Below are positions 32,128 to 41,725 of a DNA stretch of 64,000 bases, one piece after another. The notes under the pieces are model-generated. The model was given only the letters and a program-made list of their open reading frames with translations, had not been told where the DNA came from and did no database searches. The DNA is from Nitzschia sp. DOCU1. Lineage: Eukaryota; Bacillariophyta; Bacillariophyceae; Bacillariales; Bacillariaceae. The translations under genes and the position numbers were made by a program. Position 1 is the first letter of the stretch. The number at the start of each line of letters is the position of its first letter. Location: the NCBI GenBank assembly GCA_951394045.1, contig OX595992.1, positions 124,001-188,000 of the forward strand, in the 5' to 3' direction.

Positions 32128-35100
32128 TCATACCGATGGAGGTGCTGCCCCCTTTGGCGATGGATCACTATCTTCGCCTTTGAACCGCTGACGGAACTTC
32201 AACTTGTCCCGTGCTGCAGAGTGTTGCTTCATTATGTTCTCTTTGTATTTGTTCGATGCCGCATTACTAAAGCCATTCAGGCATTTCAGTACCACCATGT
32301 CATAAACTTTGGTCCGGACTTCATCATTGCAGAGAGGACAACAATCAGCCACAGTGGCCTTGAACAGTGCACGAATGGATTCATCACCCAGAATTGCTGC
32401 TCGGAACATTTTGATCGCTGCTGGCCCGTTGAGAGCAAGATGTCCCAATAGGTCATAATTGCACATTGCCTGCTGGAGACTGTTGCCAAATTCCAGAAAT
32501 CGTGGGTCAACAAATGAAAGCCCACCCTTGTTTGCAAAGCGGTCACGAGGAGAAACGTGCTTGTTCAGGTATTCTATGGTCACTTCTTTTCCTAGCACTC
32601 GCATAGCCCGGAGCAACGTTGAAACTTCAGGATTTTTGTTGTCTTTTACCCTTGCAAGGCATTTAGCAATCGCGCTTCCAACGTATTTGTTTGCCTCAAA
32701 TTGGTCATATTTTGTTTGATTGTCTGTCTTCAATTCCTCAGCTGGACGAATTATATTCACAACAAGAAAGCGGTGCAATTCGTCTTGCAAGAACTCGAGA
32801 AGGGCCACAATGACAGCAACCGGCCCAATTCTTGATGAGGTATCTCGCCATGCGGCAGGCATGGAGACATGATTGAAGATTCGAAGGCGCAACCCTTCGA
32901 AATCATTGGATACTAGAAATTTCCAGGCTCTAGAGTACAACGATGCCACCAATATGTGTTTTTCCACCCAGTGCTCAAGCGTCATTGTCGCTGAGCGAGT
33001 CGACCCTTGTCCGCTAGCCATCATTTCGTGAAGCAAGGAGCTTGCGATGTAGGTGCAGAATTCGTTGAACCTCTTCTCTGCATCTGCTGTCAGTGAATAA
33101 AGGGAACCAAACCATTCCTCTGATGGCGTCCCAATTGCTAGTTCACTAAGATCGCCAAGCTCCCGTTCCAATAGACAATCCAAATAGCTACCTTTCAACC
33201 GGAATTCCCCCAGTAGTAAGCGGAGCATACTATTCTCTTTCAGGATGTTGCCCCGTCCAAGCCCATCTTCGCTGTAAATATTGAATAGCTTGTATGGTTC
33301 AGGTCGAAGCTGCTTTCTCCACCTTGCAAGTGTTTTGGCACGTATCCTTTCTTTTTCAACCCAAATCTTGTCAGTGCTTCCGTACTTGAAGCAGTCGTTA
33401 TCATCGAGATGGTCCTTCGTGTACATTTTTGAGTTTTGCAGCAAGCTTGCTGCAAATGAATAGTTGCTACCAGCAACGGCGGATGGATACGAGGATGCTT
33501 TGTCCTTATTGAGTCCACGCGCATAGGAAAAGAGTGACTCCACGGTTGATTCATTTGCGTGTAGATAAGGAATGTATGCTTTCGGGTCTTTCTTGAGAAC
33601 GTTCTTGCAGTAGCACAGAAATCCACTAACAAGCTTTTGTAGATTCTTGAATGTCTTTGCAGCAATGCAACCGCGCCACCAGTTACTGTCCACCATTTTG
33701 CGACAAAGTGCTTGTAGACGCCAACGAGTAAAAAATTGCTGTAACTCCTCGAGTTCCGCCTTTTCCGAGTCAAAGTTGCTTGCTGTGATTCCCTTCCCTT
33801 GCATTAAAAATTTGTTGATCATAAGACCATTGAATACAACCGCAAAGCTTAGGAATCCAATATCCTCCCATAGCTCTTGTGAAACGACATTCTTTGTTAT
33901 GTCTGCCTCTGCATGTAGCGCCTCAGTTATGAGCCGGAACCAGCAATAATCTGTCATGTCCTCTCTAGGCGGAAGATCTTTGTATGGATCATATTGTAGG
34001 GTCGTGGCCACATGTCCAATCAGAGCACTTATCGCCTTAGCACTGAATGGCTGCATCGCCAAACTTACGTTCATCTTGTTCCATTTATCAGGATTCACTG
34101 CACCGTAGGTCAACCCACTGTCGCCAGAGGCTTTTCCAGCCACCTCCTCTCGTTTGTACATGCGTTCCACTGTCCCCCAGCCAATGTGCAATCCATCCAG
34201 GAAGAAAGACTTCGTATATTCCGGCATGCTAGTTTCAATGGTCCGTACACTATGGTTGACCTGGTTGCGTAAATTCTTGGAAGCATGGGTAGCACAGGGC
34301 CATGCTGCTATTTTCAAATCCAGATGAATAAACGAGGGAGTAGCCACAACGTCATCTGGTAGGAGAACCATGTCGTCTGAAACCAAGGATGTTGAGCCAA
34401 TGTCTTCTAGCAGCTTGTGCAATCCTTCATTTCCTCCACCAGCATCACTTCCAAAGCCGACAATTGTCACACCAATGATGGCATAACACAGTATGTTCCA
34501 AATCATTTCGCCAAGCATCTGGTTGCCATTGGTACAACCACCATTGTAGCAAAATATCGCATTGTGCAAGGTCCCTGCAGACTCGGAAAGTTTTTCTGTC
34601 ATACGGCCCCTCCACTGGTTCACTTTCTTTGCCGGAACGAAATCGTCTGCCGTCTTTCCAAGTACCGTACAAGCAGCAGCAGTAGCTACCTCCTGTACTT
34701 CTGACGCATTCCACCGCCCCTCGTCTTTCTCCTCCTTGGTCGCATTACAGTCAAAGACAAAATGCTTGTTGAATTCTCGCAAGGCGGCTTTGACATTCAT
34801 ATCTTTATCGTTTGAGTTTGATGTAAAGCCGCTCAGCTCGCCATCCGCTGTCCATGCAAAATCAGCATCAAGTTCCATCTCATCACAGAGTAAATGTCCA
34901 GTTCGAGGTTTGCTACCAAATATATTGAACAACGACTTGAAAGTTTTGATGTCACGTCCCTCTCTAGACCTTTGCTTCTCTAGAAAGCCCTGGACGCGTC
35001 GCTTGCATGGCAGGACAAGTAGCCCGGACTCATCAAGCTCTGCTTTTGCTTTGGGCGATGCCAAATATAGACTAACTGCAACACGCATTGTTGCTGGGGA

Positions 35101-36498
35101 GTATCGAATCCCATTCTTCTTCCCGTTGGCCAGCTTTCCTAAGTTTTCGATCTCCTCTAAGAGGAACTCTGATTGCGCCTGCACTTTTGCCTGGTTGACT
35201 CCGTCATCCAAGCCCATAAGGGTTTGGATAATAGTAGTCTTCACCGACTTCTTATTCTTCACGACAAAGTGTTTAAGTCTGTCAATAAAGTTGATCATCT
35301 TAGATGACTCAAACTGAAAAGGTACTTCCCTATCCCCCTTGAGTTTGTAGCTGAGTTGACTTTTTAATTTTTTGTGGGCTTGTGCAAAGTGTTGCAACCA
35401 TTCTTGCATCTTGTCCGGATGTGCCTTCATTGATCGGAAGTTCACTTGATCTTCCGTCCATGGACCTTTCTCCATAGTCTTTCTCTTCTGGGCCCTCGTC
35501 TCAGTACGACAATTGCCACAAGTCCATGGCAGAGACCGAGGATATGTTGATTTTGTGTCGTAACCAATGCATGATGAAGGTTCATTTTTGGACTGCTGGG
35601 CACATATGACGAAGAACATCCCAGAATTTAAAGGTATAGGATCAAAGCACTTGTGGAACTTCCTAAGAAGAAGGATCGCCTGCTGAACATTGGGACTTAT
35701 TTCAAAGTCTAGAACTGATTTCATCCGTAGGTGCTCAAATGAGAGAATTTGCTGAAGTTGCAGTATGCTAGGGAACTGAAATGAAGCCTCCCAACAGTCT
35801 TCAACCGCTTCATGGGATTCCTCCATTGGACTTCTGAATGATACATCGGGATTGATAGAAGCTGAAAGTGGAGCTTCAACTACTACCGGTAGTGGCGATC
35901 GTGGTGGTCGGCTGGAAAAAAGATTGATAGGAGCTGTGAGTGGAGCATCCACAATTGGCGACCGTGATGATCGACCTGAACAAAGACTGTCGACGAAGAT
36001 TCGGACATCGTTAATTGGATGACAGGGTGCCTGAACATAGTAGTTATCCGGAATCTTTTGACTCTCAATCTTCATACGCTTTTTGATTGTATCAGTTCGA
36101 TTTTGGTAGTCAAACAGCCGCTTTGTTTCGCCATCAATCTGCTTTGTTTCCTTTTCTGGCAAGAAGGTGGTCCATCGGCGAGGAGGACAACGCTTGGCAT
36201 TGCTTTGAAGAAGCTGGGGCGGGAAATGATGACGTGCAATGTAGTACCACCGCTTCGGAACGTTGACATCAATCTTGGGCTTGAGATGCCAAACTGCGGC
36301 TGCGACGAAGAGGTCTTGCTTTGCGTTGCCTGGATCCCTTTCAAATTTCATTCTGCCAACCCATGGATGGTCGTTGGGCGCTAACTGAACAAGTTGGAGT
36401 GAAATATCGGAGCAATTCCTGTATGAGCAAAGGCATGGACCGGCATTGGTCTTCAGCGGTGTTACAAATGGAGCGGCACTTGGTGAAGCCTGTGACAT
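32128..36498 (-). CDS. Transposase, P-element/THAP9-like, intact
   Basis: A 1456-residue frame from the ATG at 36498; an alternative non-ATG extension upstream is not needed. The N-terminus has a degenerate THAP-like finger: Cys residues in CLCSYRNC (about 22-29), a Trp, and ARHHF (about 87-91), where the usual third Cys is missing. The central catalytic region contains LLCDEMELDADF (about 535-547) and VGFGSDAGGGNEGLHKLL (about 680-695), and further on LHANESTVESLFSYARG (about 980), the place where P/THAP9 proteins have an acidic residue before an FSxIR-like motif. I read these as the D-D-E triad, by analogy. The C-terminal 450 residues are unassigned, with CCPLCNDEVR near the end. No stop or frameshift is present, so the protein may be functional. 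Confidence 0.85.
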   Translation of the reverse strand: MSQASPSAAPFVTPLKTNAGPCLCSYRNCSDISLQLVQLAPNDHPWVGRMKFERDPGNAKQDLFVAAAVWHLKPKIDVNVPKRWYYIARHHFPPQLLQSNAKRCPPRRWTTFLPEKETKQIDGETKRLFDYQNRTDTIKKRMKIESQKIPDNYYVQAPCHPINDVRIFVDSLCSGRSSRSPIVDAPLTAPINLFSSRPPRSPLPVVVEAPLSASINPDVSFRSPMEESHEAVEDCWEASFQFPSILQLQQILSFEHLRMKSVLDFEISPNVQQAILLLRKFHKCFDPIPLNSGMFFVICAQQSKNEPSSCIGYDTKSTYPRSLPWTCGNCRTETRAQKRKTMEKGPWTEDQVNFRSMKAHPDKMQEWLQHFAQAHKKLKSQLSYKLKGDREVPFQFESSKMINFIDRLKHFVVKNKKSVKTTIIQTLMGLDDGVNQAKVQAQSEFLLEEIENLGKLANGKKNGIRYSPATMRVAVSLYLASPKAKAELDESGLLVLPCKRRVQGFLEKQRSREGRDIKTFKSLFNIFGSKPRTGHLLCDEMELDADFAWTADGELSGFTSNSNDKDMNVKAALREFNKHFVFDCNATKEEKDEGRWNASEVQEVATAAACTVLGKTADDFVPAKKVNQWRGRMTEKLSESAGTLHNAIFCYNGGCTNGNQMLGEMIWNILCYAIIGVTIVGFGSDAGGGNEGLHKLLEDIGSTSLVSDDMVLLPDDVVATPSFIHLDLKIAAWPCATHASKNLRNQVNHSVRTIETSMPEYTKSFFLDGLHIGWGTVERMYKREEVAGKASGDSGLTYGAVNPDKWNKMNVSLAMQPFSAKAISALIGHVATTLQYDPYKDLPPREDMTDYCWFRLITEALHAEADITKNVVSQELWEDIGFLSFAVVFNGLMINKFLMQGKGITASNFDSEKAELEELQQFFTRWRLQALCRKMVDSNWWRGCIAAKTFKNLQKLVSGFLCYCKNVLKKDPKAYIPYLHANESTVESLFSYARGLNKDKASSYPSAVAGSNYSFAASLLQNSKMYTKDHLDDNDCFKYGSTDKIWVEKERIRAKTLARWRKQLRPEPYKLFNIYSEDGLGRGNILKENSMLRLLLGEFRLKGSYLDCLLERELGDLSELAIGTPSEEWFGSLYSLTADAEKRFNEFCTYIASSLLHEMMASGQGSTRSATMTLEHWVEKHILVASLYSRAWKFLVSNDFEGLRLRIFNHVSMPAAWRDTSSRIGPVAVIVALLEFLQDELHRFLVVNIIRPAEELKTDNQTKYDQFEANKYVGSAIAKCLARVKDNKNPEVSTLLRAMRVLGKEVTIEYLNKHVSPRDRFANKGGLSFVDPRFLEFGNSLQQAMCNYDLLGHLALNGPAAIKMFRAAILGDESIRALFKATVADCCPLCNDEVRTKVYDMVVLKCLNGFSNAASNKYKENIMKQHSAARDKLKFRQRFKGEDSDPSPKGAAPPSV

Positions 36499-36709
36499 GA
36501 TTGGTGGGAAATGGATGGGATGTGAAGTCGTTTTGTGTGTAAATAACGAGCACTCCGTTGGCAGCACATCCTGCCCTTCCCCAGATAATGGCTATCGCGG
36601 GGGTTTTATAGGCCTCCAGAAGTGCTCGATAATCTCGTAGTGGCCGGCGCGCAACGTGACCGATCATCGATTTTGGCCTTCCGTGCTAAAACTCCCCGAT
36701 AGCCCAAAA

Positions 36710-36751
36710 AGTTGCATACCCCATTCTAGCGTTCCCCACAATTGACCCCTG
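36710..36751 (-). repeat. Right terminal inverted repeat
   Basis: Read on the minus strand from 36751: CAGGGGTCAATTGT, a 4-bp spacer GGGG, then AACGCTAGAATGGGG and TATGCAACT. Pairs with the left end. Confidence 0.93.
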
Positions 36752-36759
36752 AGTGAAAA
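36752..36759. repeat. Right 8-bp target-site duplication (AGTGAAAA)
   Basis: Exact copy of 31657-31664, directly after the right inverted repeat. Confidence 0.93.
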
Positions 36760-37887
36760 CCAAAAAAGGAGGCTATCTGTCCCACTATCGCAATTCTGAT
36801 TTTTTTCCGGCAATAAAATGCCGTTCGCGCCCGGCAACTCAGCAACAGCCCCGATGCCGACGAATTTTCGTCCTCTTCCAACCCATACAAAAGCGAACGG
36901 AAAATCGAACATAGAGGTTTTCGTCGCCAGTATGCCGAAATGGAGAGGTCCGATGGTTGTCCGCGCACCGCCGGCCCGAACTTTTAGGCGAAATATTCGA
37001 ACCACGTCAAGAGGAAAATTGAGACTGAAGCTTTGTAGGGGCCACGTTGTTCTCGGCAATGTGGTTGTCCGAGCAACGCCGCCCCGAACTTTTAGGCCAA
37101 ATATTCGAACGCCACTCTTCGTACCAGACGTACAATTTTGGCGGGCGATCCAAACAGACTGGAATAGAGGCGAAAACTTTGGCCTCTTTAACCCATACAT
37201 CTCATGGTATTGCCAATGGGGAAGCAACGGAAAAAATCCCTCTAGTAGAGGGCCAGGCGATAGTTTGAAATTTTCGACCCTTGGTCAGCAGTCCGCTATG
37301 CACACCAACATTCGAATACTACGGTAAATATGGACGCTGGGCTGCGAAGTGAAATGATTCATCGATTATTTTATCAATAGATAAGTCGCGCGTCCATCGG
37401 TCGGCTTATTGCAAGGCGTTCAGCATGCATGGCTTGCCGAATGGCCTCTTTTTGCTTGCTCAAAATGCGACGACGGTGTAGTCTCGGGTCACTCGGGTCT
37501 AGTAGTAGTCTGTTCTAGTAGTAGTAGCTAGTACACGTTGTATTGGATAGTGACTTTACTTTGCGGGGTTAGCGTGTACGTGTATCGCTATTGGGTCTCT
37601 GCTACCTCTAGTAGACCGAGTCCGAAACAGGCACAGGATTCCATGGCTAGTACCTATCCTTTGGGATTAAGAACGGCCGTTGGAACGTCGTCGAAGATGC
37701 TCCTTCTACTAGCCCCGTAAGAAACTACAAGTGTTAGTGAGCTTCTCCCCTAACTGATAAACGAAAAAGGAATACTGCTACTAGTACTTATCATTAGTGG
37801 GCCAAAAATCAAAGAGCCCACATCCTAGCCAGCAGTCATAGCAAGCAGCAATCCGCGACACGCCCGCCTTTCGATAGACACAAGCTG
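36760..37887. other. Intergenic region with PS-family relic and short direct repeats
   Basis: About 1.1 kb without a supported gene. 37010-37062 resembles PS-B coding sequence 30806-30858 in the same orientation. The phrase CCCGAACTTTTAGGCGAAAT near 36973 recurs near 37083 with one change. From about 37490 it is rich in CTAGTAGTAG words. Confidence 0.6.
37010..37062 (-). pseudogene. Short relic of a PS-family gene
   Basis: About 53 bases aligned without gaps to PS-B at 30806-30858 with roughly 85% matches (shared GGGGCCACGTTGTT, CTGAAGCTTT). It sits beside the transposon's right end and on its own has no open function. Confidence 0.6.
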
Positions 37888-39051
37888 TCATATCTCGTCA
37901 TCGTCGACAACGACTCGATTCCCTTTGCCCTTGCCAAAAAGTTCCAATTCCTTAACAAGACTTTGCAGTGTCCATTTTCCAATCAAGTCCTTTCGAATCG
38001 AGCCTGGATTTCCAACCTGTCGAATGTTTGGATTTTGAAAACTGCAATATAACAAGGCTCTTGACAATTGTTTAGAGGATGTATTGGCTCCCCCGCAATG
38101 CAAAAGACGGGAATCGAAAATGGCACACGCGCCCTTGGGAAGTGTCCCCAGAACACTTGGGCACGTCGATAGCAATTCATCCTTTGGGCTTTTCGAATTG
38201 GGACCAGCAATACTTTCATCTTGAAAAAGTTGATGCATAGCTTGTGTATGGGTCTTTGGAAGCCATGTCGTCGGCCCCATATCCGGCGTAATATCTTGCA
38301 ATGCCACAAAACAAGTATACAAGACAGGTTCCGCTTGCCAGGGAGTATCGGGGTGAGCCACCTGTCTTTGACTTCCAGGGTCACTCATCAGGCAACTCCA
38401 TTCCCGCAATAGGGCATCTTTGCCCAACAAGGTCTCCAAAGTCAAACCCACGGAGGACTCCAATAGTACTTTGGACAAGGCAGTAGCTGCCCATTTCGGT
38501 CCAATGGGCAAGGTCATGTCTCGACGATTGTGCGTTAACAACACATCTGCAAATCGTGCCTTGGAATCCAGTGTTCCGTCGGCGATTAATTGTTCGGATT
38601 CCTCGCGCAACGCATATAGTCTAGAACGTAGAGAGTCTGCCAAATCCGCGTCTAGTACATGGTCGATGCGTACTACGCCTTGTTCTTGCAAGCCACGAGC
38701 GTGTGACTTGGCCTGTGCTTTCAACAAGGCCTTTTGGGTTTTGCCTCTATTCGCAGCCGCACCGCCTCCAAATCCAGCACCTCCACCCCCGCCCCCCTTG
38801 ACGATATTGGGTTCCAGTGCCTTGGAGGGGGCGGCCGCCATGAGTTCGGCCTCGAGCTCACCTCGACGGACTAGCAACTTTTCATGTTCGGCATACAACA
38901 GGGAGGAGGGATTGATATCAAATAGTGCGCTTCTTGTCGGCGAAGTCGTCGTCGTCCTGAATGAGACGACAGGAGCCACAAAGGCGCGAGTATTGGCGCT
39001 ACAACAGACGCACAACACGACAAAGATAAAGTGGTAGTGTATTGACTTCAT
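37888..39051 (-). CDS. Plastid-targeted PhyH-like 2-oxoglutarate/Fe(II) dioxygenase
   Basis: A 387-residue single-exon protein from the ATG at 39051. The N-terminus has a signal peptide (HYHFIFVVLCVCCSANT) directly followed by RAFVAPVVSF, the AF-AP-type cleavage motif of diatom bipartite plastid presequences. A Gly/Ala-rich spacer follows. The catalytic domain shows HPDTPW (about residue 232), the HxD half of the iron-binding triad, WLPKTH, and the distal His in LLHCGGAN (about 319), all in the order of phytanoyl-CoA dioxygenase-like proteins. These enzymes hydroxylate a substrate with 2-oxoglutarate and oxygen; the substrate here is unknown. Plastid location rests on the presequence. Confidence 0.85.
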   Translation of the reverse strand: MKSIHYHFIFVVLCVCCSANTRAFVAPVVSFRTTTTSPTRSALFDINPSSLLYAEHEKLLVRRGELEAELMAAAPSKALEPNIVKGGGGGGAGFGGGAAANRGKTQKALLKAQAKSHARGLQEQGVVRIDHVLDADLADSLRSRLYALREESEQLIADGTLDSKARFADVLLTHNRRDMTLPIGPKWAATALSKVLLESSVGLTLETLLGKDALLREWSCLMSDPGSQRQVAHPDTPWQAEPVLYTCFVALQDITPDMGPTTWLPKTHTQAMHQLFQDESIAGPNSKSPKDELLSTCPSVLGTLPKGACAIFDSRLLHCGGANTSSKQLSRALLYCSFQNPNIRQVGNPGSIRKDLIGKWTLQSLVKELELFGKGKGNRVVVDDDEI

Positions 39052-41725
39052 GTTGGACCAGGAAATGAATTGTATGTGCAGTATTCGAGACGGATCCCCG
39101 AACGTGGCATCATGGTCGAAATCCGAATGGGAATGCACGAAGGGGTTCGATGGTGAGGAATGTCCCTTTGGCCAGTCCGGCTGACGTACGTTGTAAAGCA
39201 GTCGTAAGGGTCGAATTTTGATGCGAATCTCCTTTGCGTCGCAAGATCTTTATCGTAATTTCGTGCCGATACGAGCCAGCCAAACCCGTAAAATGTTTCC
39301 CGCCCAAAATAGCACCCATGAAATATCGGCCGACCATGGGATCATTCCATTTTCCTTCGAAGACCAGTCTCGTGGAAACTCAAAATGACCAATGATTCGA
39401 CATACAGCAATAGAGTAGCATGATGGATTGATTCATCGACTTTTGGATATTACAGCTTAAGGGCAGATACCGTGAAATGTTATCATGTTCCATCAATCCG
39501 AATGGTGGTCAATCTGATGCTGCTGCTATTGGCAGGATGCTTGACCGGACAAGGGACTATCCACTGCCGCGCTGCGACTAATACTTGCTAAAACACCGTC
39601 GCCTCATTGACTACTCGCTGTTGCTCATACGGTTGCTACATTTGAATGAGCGCTACCGGCACCCCAGCAAGAACAACGACGGGTGCGGATTCGTCCGGCA
39701 CGGTCTCAGACGGTGCAGCCGCTCCGCAAAGAAGTGGTTGACCTGGGGTGCAACCGAATCAGCTCAAATCATGGTCCCCTGACTTGGATTGTGCTGGGCT
39801 CCAAAGATGACCCGGACTCGATCCGTCTTGGGTCGTCGTCTTCCGATGGAACGGTTGAGGGCTTGAGTAAAAGAAGGTTCCAAACTCGTCGGCCGGCGAA
39901 AATAGGCGCAAAACTTGTCTATCTACGTGACCACTCTAAAACGTCCGCGCTCTTGGACTGCAAAAAAGGTTCAGAGCTACTCAAGGCCCAGAGATCCGCT
40001 CGTCAAATGACATTTGAGACAGATGGAGGGTGGAATGTTCCGTAATCTGAACTTGGCTTGAAAGACCCAAAGGTTCCGACGTCGGCTCCATACTACTTGG
40101 CATTGCAAAGACTAGAAAGATTCCGCGCTTGGTTCGTCGTGAAATGAATACGGCGTCTTATTGTTGGATAGCCAACGAAAAAAGCGTGCTGGATCTTGGT
40201 TCCGTAGTACTTGGCGTTGACCAAGAACGCGACTGCTTGGCGTTTGAGCGGGTTCCCTTGGAGAGAAACAAGGAATGTTCTAACTTTTGGAGCTCTGCTC
40301 GCTTGGATGGGTACGACCTTCGCTCCAACAAACTTGGTATTCTACTACTTTAATAGCAAGCGAAAGGGTTTGGAAGACGCACGGCTCTGCACTTTCGTTC
40401 AGCCGCATTGACGATCAAGACAAATGAGGCATGGTCAATGGTCTTGGGGTGAGAGTATTTTGAGAGTAGTGGTGACCATTTTGACATGGACGAGTTGGAA
40501 TCTTATTTTGGCATGTTAGCTGAGCAGCCCCCACTGTTGCTGTTGAATGGTTGACGACCGTGGTGGTGTTCTGCAGACAAGCTTCTTACTACACCTGATA
40601 ATCCATGGCAGATACCTCCTTGTCGGCGTTGTTATTTTGGCCTCATCGATCAGCATTGCAATTCTTTCGTCGAAGGTTGAGGGAAGGGGTTGTTAGTCGG
40701 AACAATGTCAATCTTGCTGGATCTGTTACTACGACAACAAGACGAAGAAGAAGGACGAGTGCCCGTACGCAACTATCTGCTAGCAGCCCAGAACATTGGA
40801 TCTATCCGTCGTTACAATGATCGATCGCCTTATTTGGTCAGGATCCGAGTAGTGATAATAGTAATAGGGAGCCCCATACTGACAGGATCATTGCCCATAC
40901 TCTAGTAGAGAGGCGGTAGCCCGTGGCCATTGATTGGCAGCATTCGTACTACTCTTGCCTATTACATAGGTGTCGTACCGTTATCATTACCTAACGCTTG
41001 CTATTGGCCAAGCGTTTTTCGAACACTGGGTCCCCGTTTTCGTCGCTAAAGAAGCCGGCGACATAATAAAGTTCCCCGGATTCTTTAGGAGGCTTCACAA
41101 AGCACAGTAAGAGTGGTGCGTAGTACCTAAAGAATTTTGTTGGTGCGAACATGTCGAAAAAACCTAAGTACATCCCACTAGCGGTAGAACCGTACGAGGT
41201 CTTGGGTGAGGAAAGCACCCAGGACTCCCGAATGAAAATATCAGTACGACCTAATGTGCCCAAGGGCTCTTTCCTTCGCATTCGGGATAGAGATGTTGAT
41301 TCTCTTTCTCGACAGACTTCCTCATACCGGTAGTTATTGACGATGACTTTGGATATTGAAGTTTCTGCTGCAAAGAAGCTAGGAAAGCTTCTTTAGCTGG
41401 AAGAATAGAATCGCACGCCCCGAGGGGCTGTTAAAAACCGCCACCAACCTTCAAGGACGCCATTAACCAAACGTCAATGACTGGACTCACTTTATCTATC
41501 GTCGGAAGGATGCAGAAGCACGTCGTTTAGTTCGAAAACACCCTTCATCTTGCAAGGTGAGAGAGAACGCACAGCAGCACAAATCCGCCCTTGCTCCTCT
41601 CCCGTTGTCTCACGATCACCGATAGCAGCAGCACACTGGGCCCATCCCGAACATCCTATCCAACCGACAATAGCAAAGACAGCTTCATCACCATCCAAAG
41701 CAGAAGCAATAGCAATAGCAACAAC
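39052..41725. other. Long divergent intergenic region
   Basis: 2.67 kb between the dioxygenase and the kinase start. Short frames exist at 39683-40045 (+), 40991-41281 (-) and 41151-41333 (+), none with recognisable features; the two last overlap on opposite strands, so at most one is real. The phrase TACTACTTGGC(A/G)TTG recurs around 40090 and 40207. I see no RNA gene or element. Confidence 0.45.
40991..41281 (-). CDS. Doubtful small hypothetical frame
   Basis: A 96-residue frame with protein-like segments (YYAPLLLCFVKPPKESGELY, FSDENGDPVFEKRL) but no recognised family, no neighbouring partner and a competing opposite-strand frame (41151-41333). Listed only because the composition looks less random than its surroundings. 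Confidence 0.2.
   Translation of the reverse strand: MRRKEPLGTLGRTDIFIRESWVLSSPKTSYGSTASGMYLGFFDMFAPTKFFRYYAPLLLCFVKPPKESGELYYVAGFFSDENGDPVFEKRLANSKR

Larger units (their letters stand above)
31665..36751 (-). mobile_element. Complete DNA transposon with inverted repeats, P-element/THAP-like
   Basis: A 5087-bp element. Outer termini start CAGGGGTCAATTGT on both sides in inverted orientation. A second block of 24 bp, with 22 matches, follows (31686-31709 and 36710-36733; it contains GGGGTATGCAACT). A further 15-mer, ATGATCGGTCACGTT, lies at 31728-31742 and inverted at 36653-36667. An exact 8-bp target duplication flanks it. It carries one long transposase frame on the minus strand. The 8-bp duplication fits both P and hAT superfamilies, and the CAGGG start recalls hAT, but the protein reads more like P/THAP9 transposases. 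It is inserted 100 bp upstream of the PS-B start codon. The intact frame and matching duplication suggest a young, possibly active copy. Confidence 0.93.

Noticed and set aside
39585..40411. Three overlapping short frames in the long intergenic region
   Set aside because: They overlap each other in different frames, none longer than 120 residues, without motifs.
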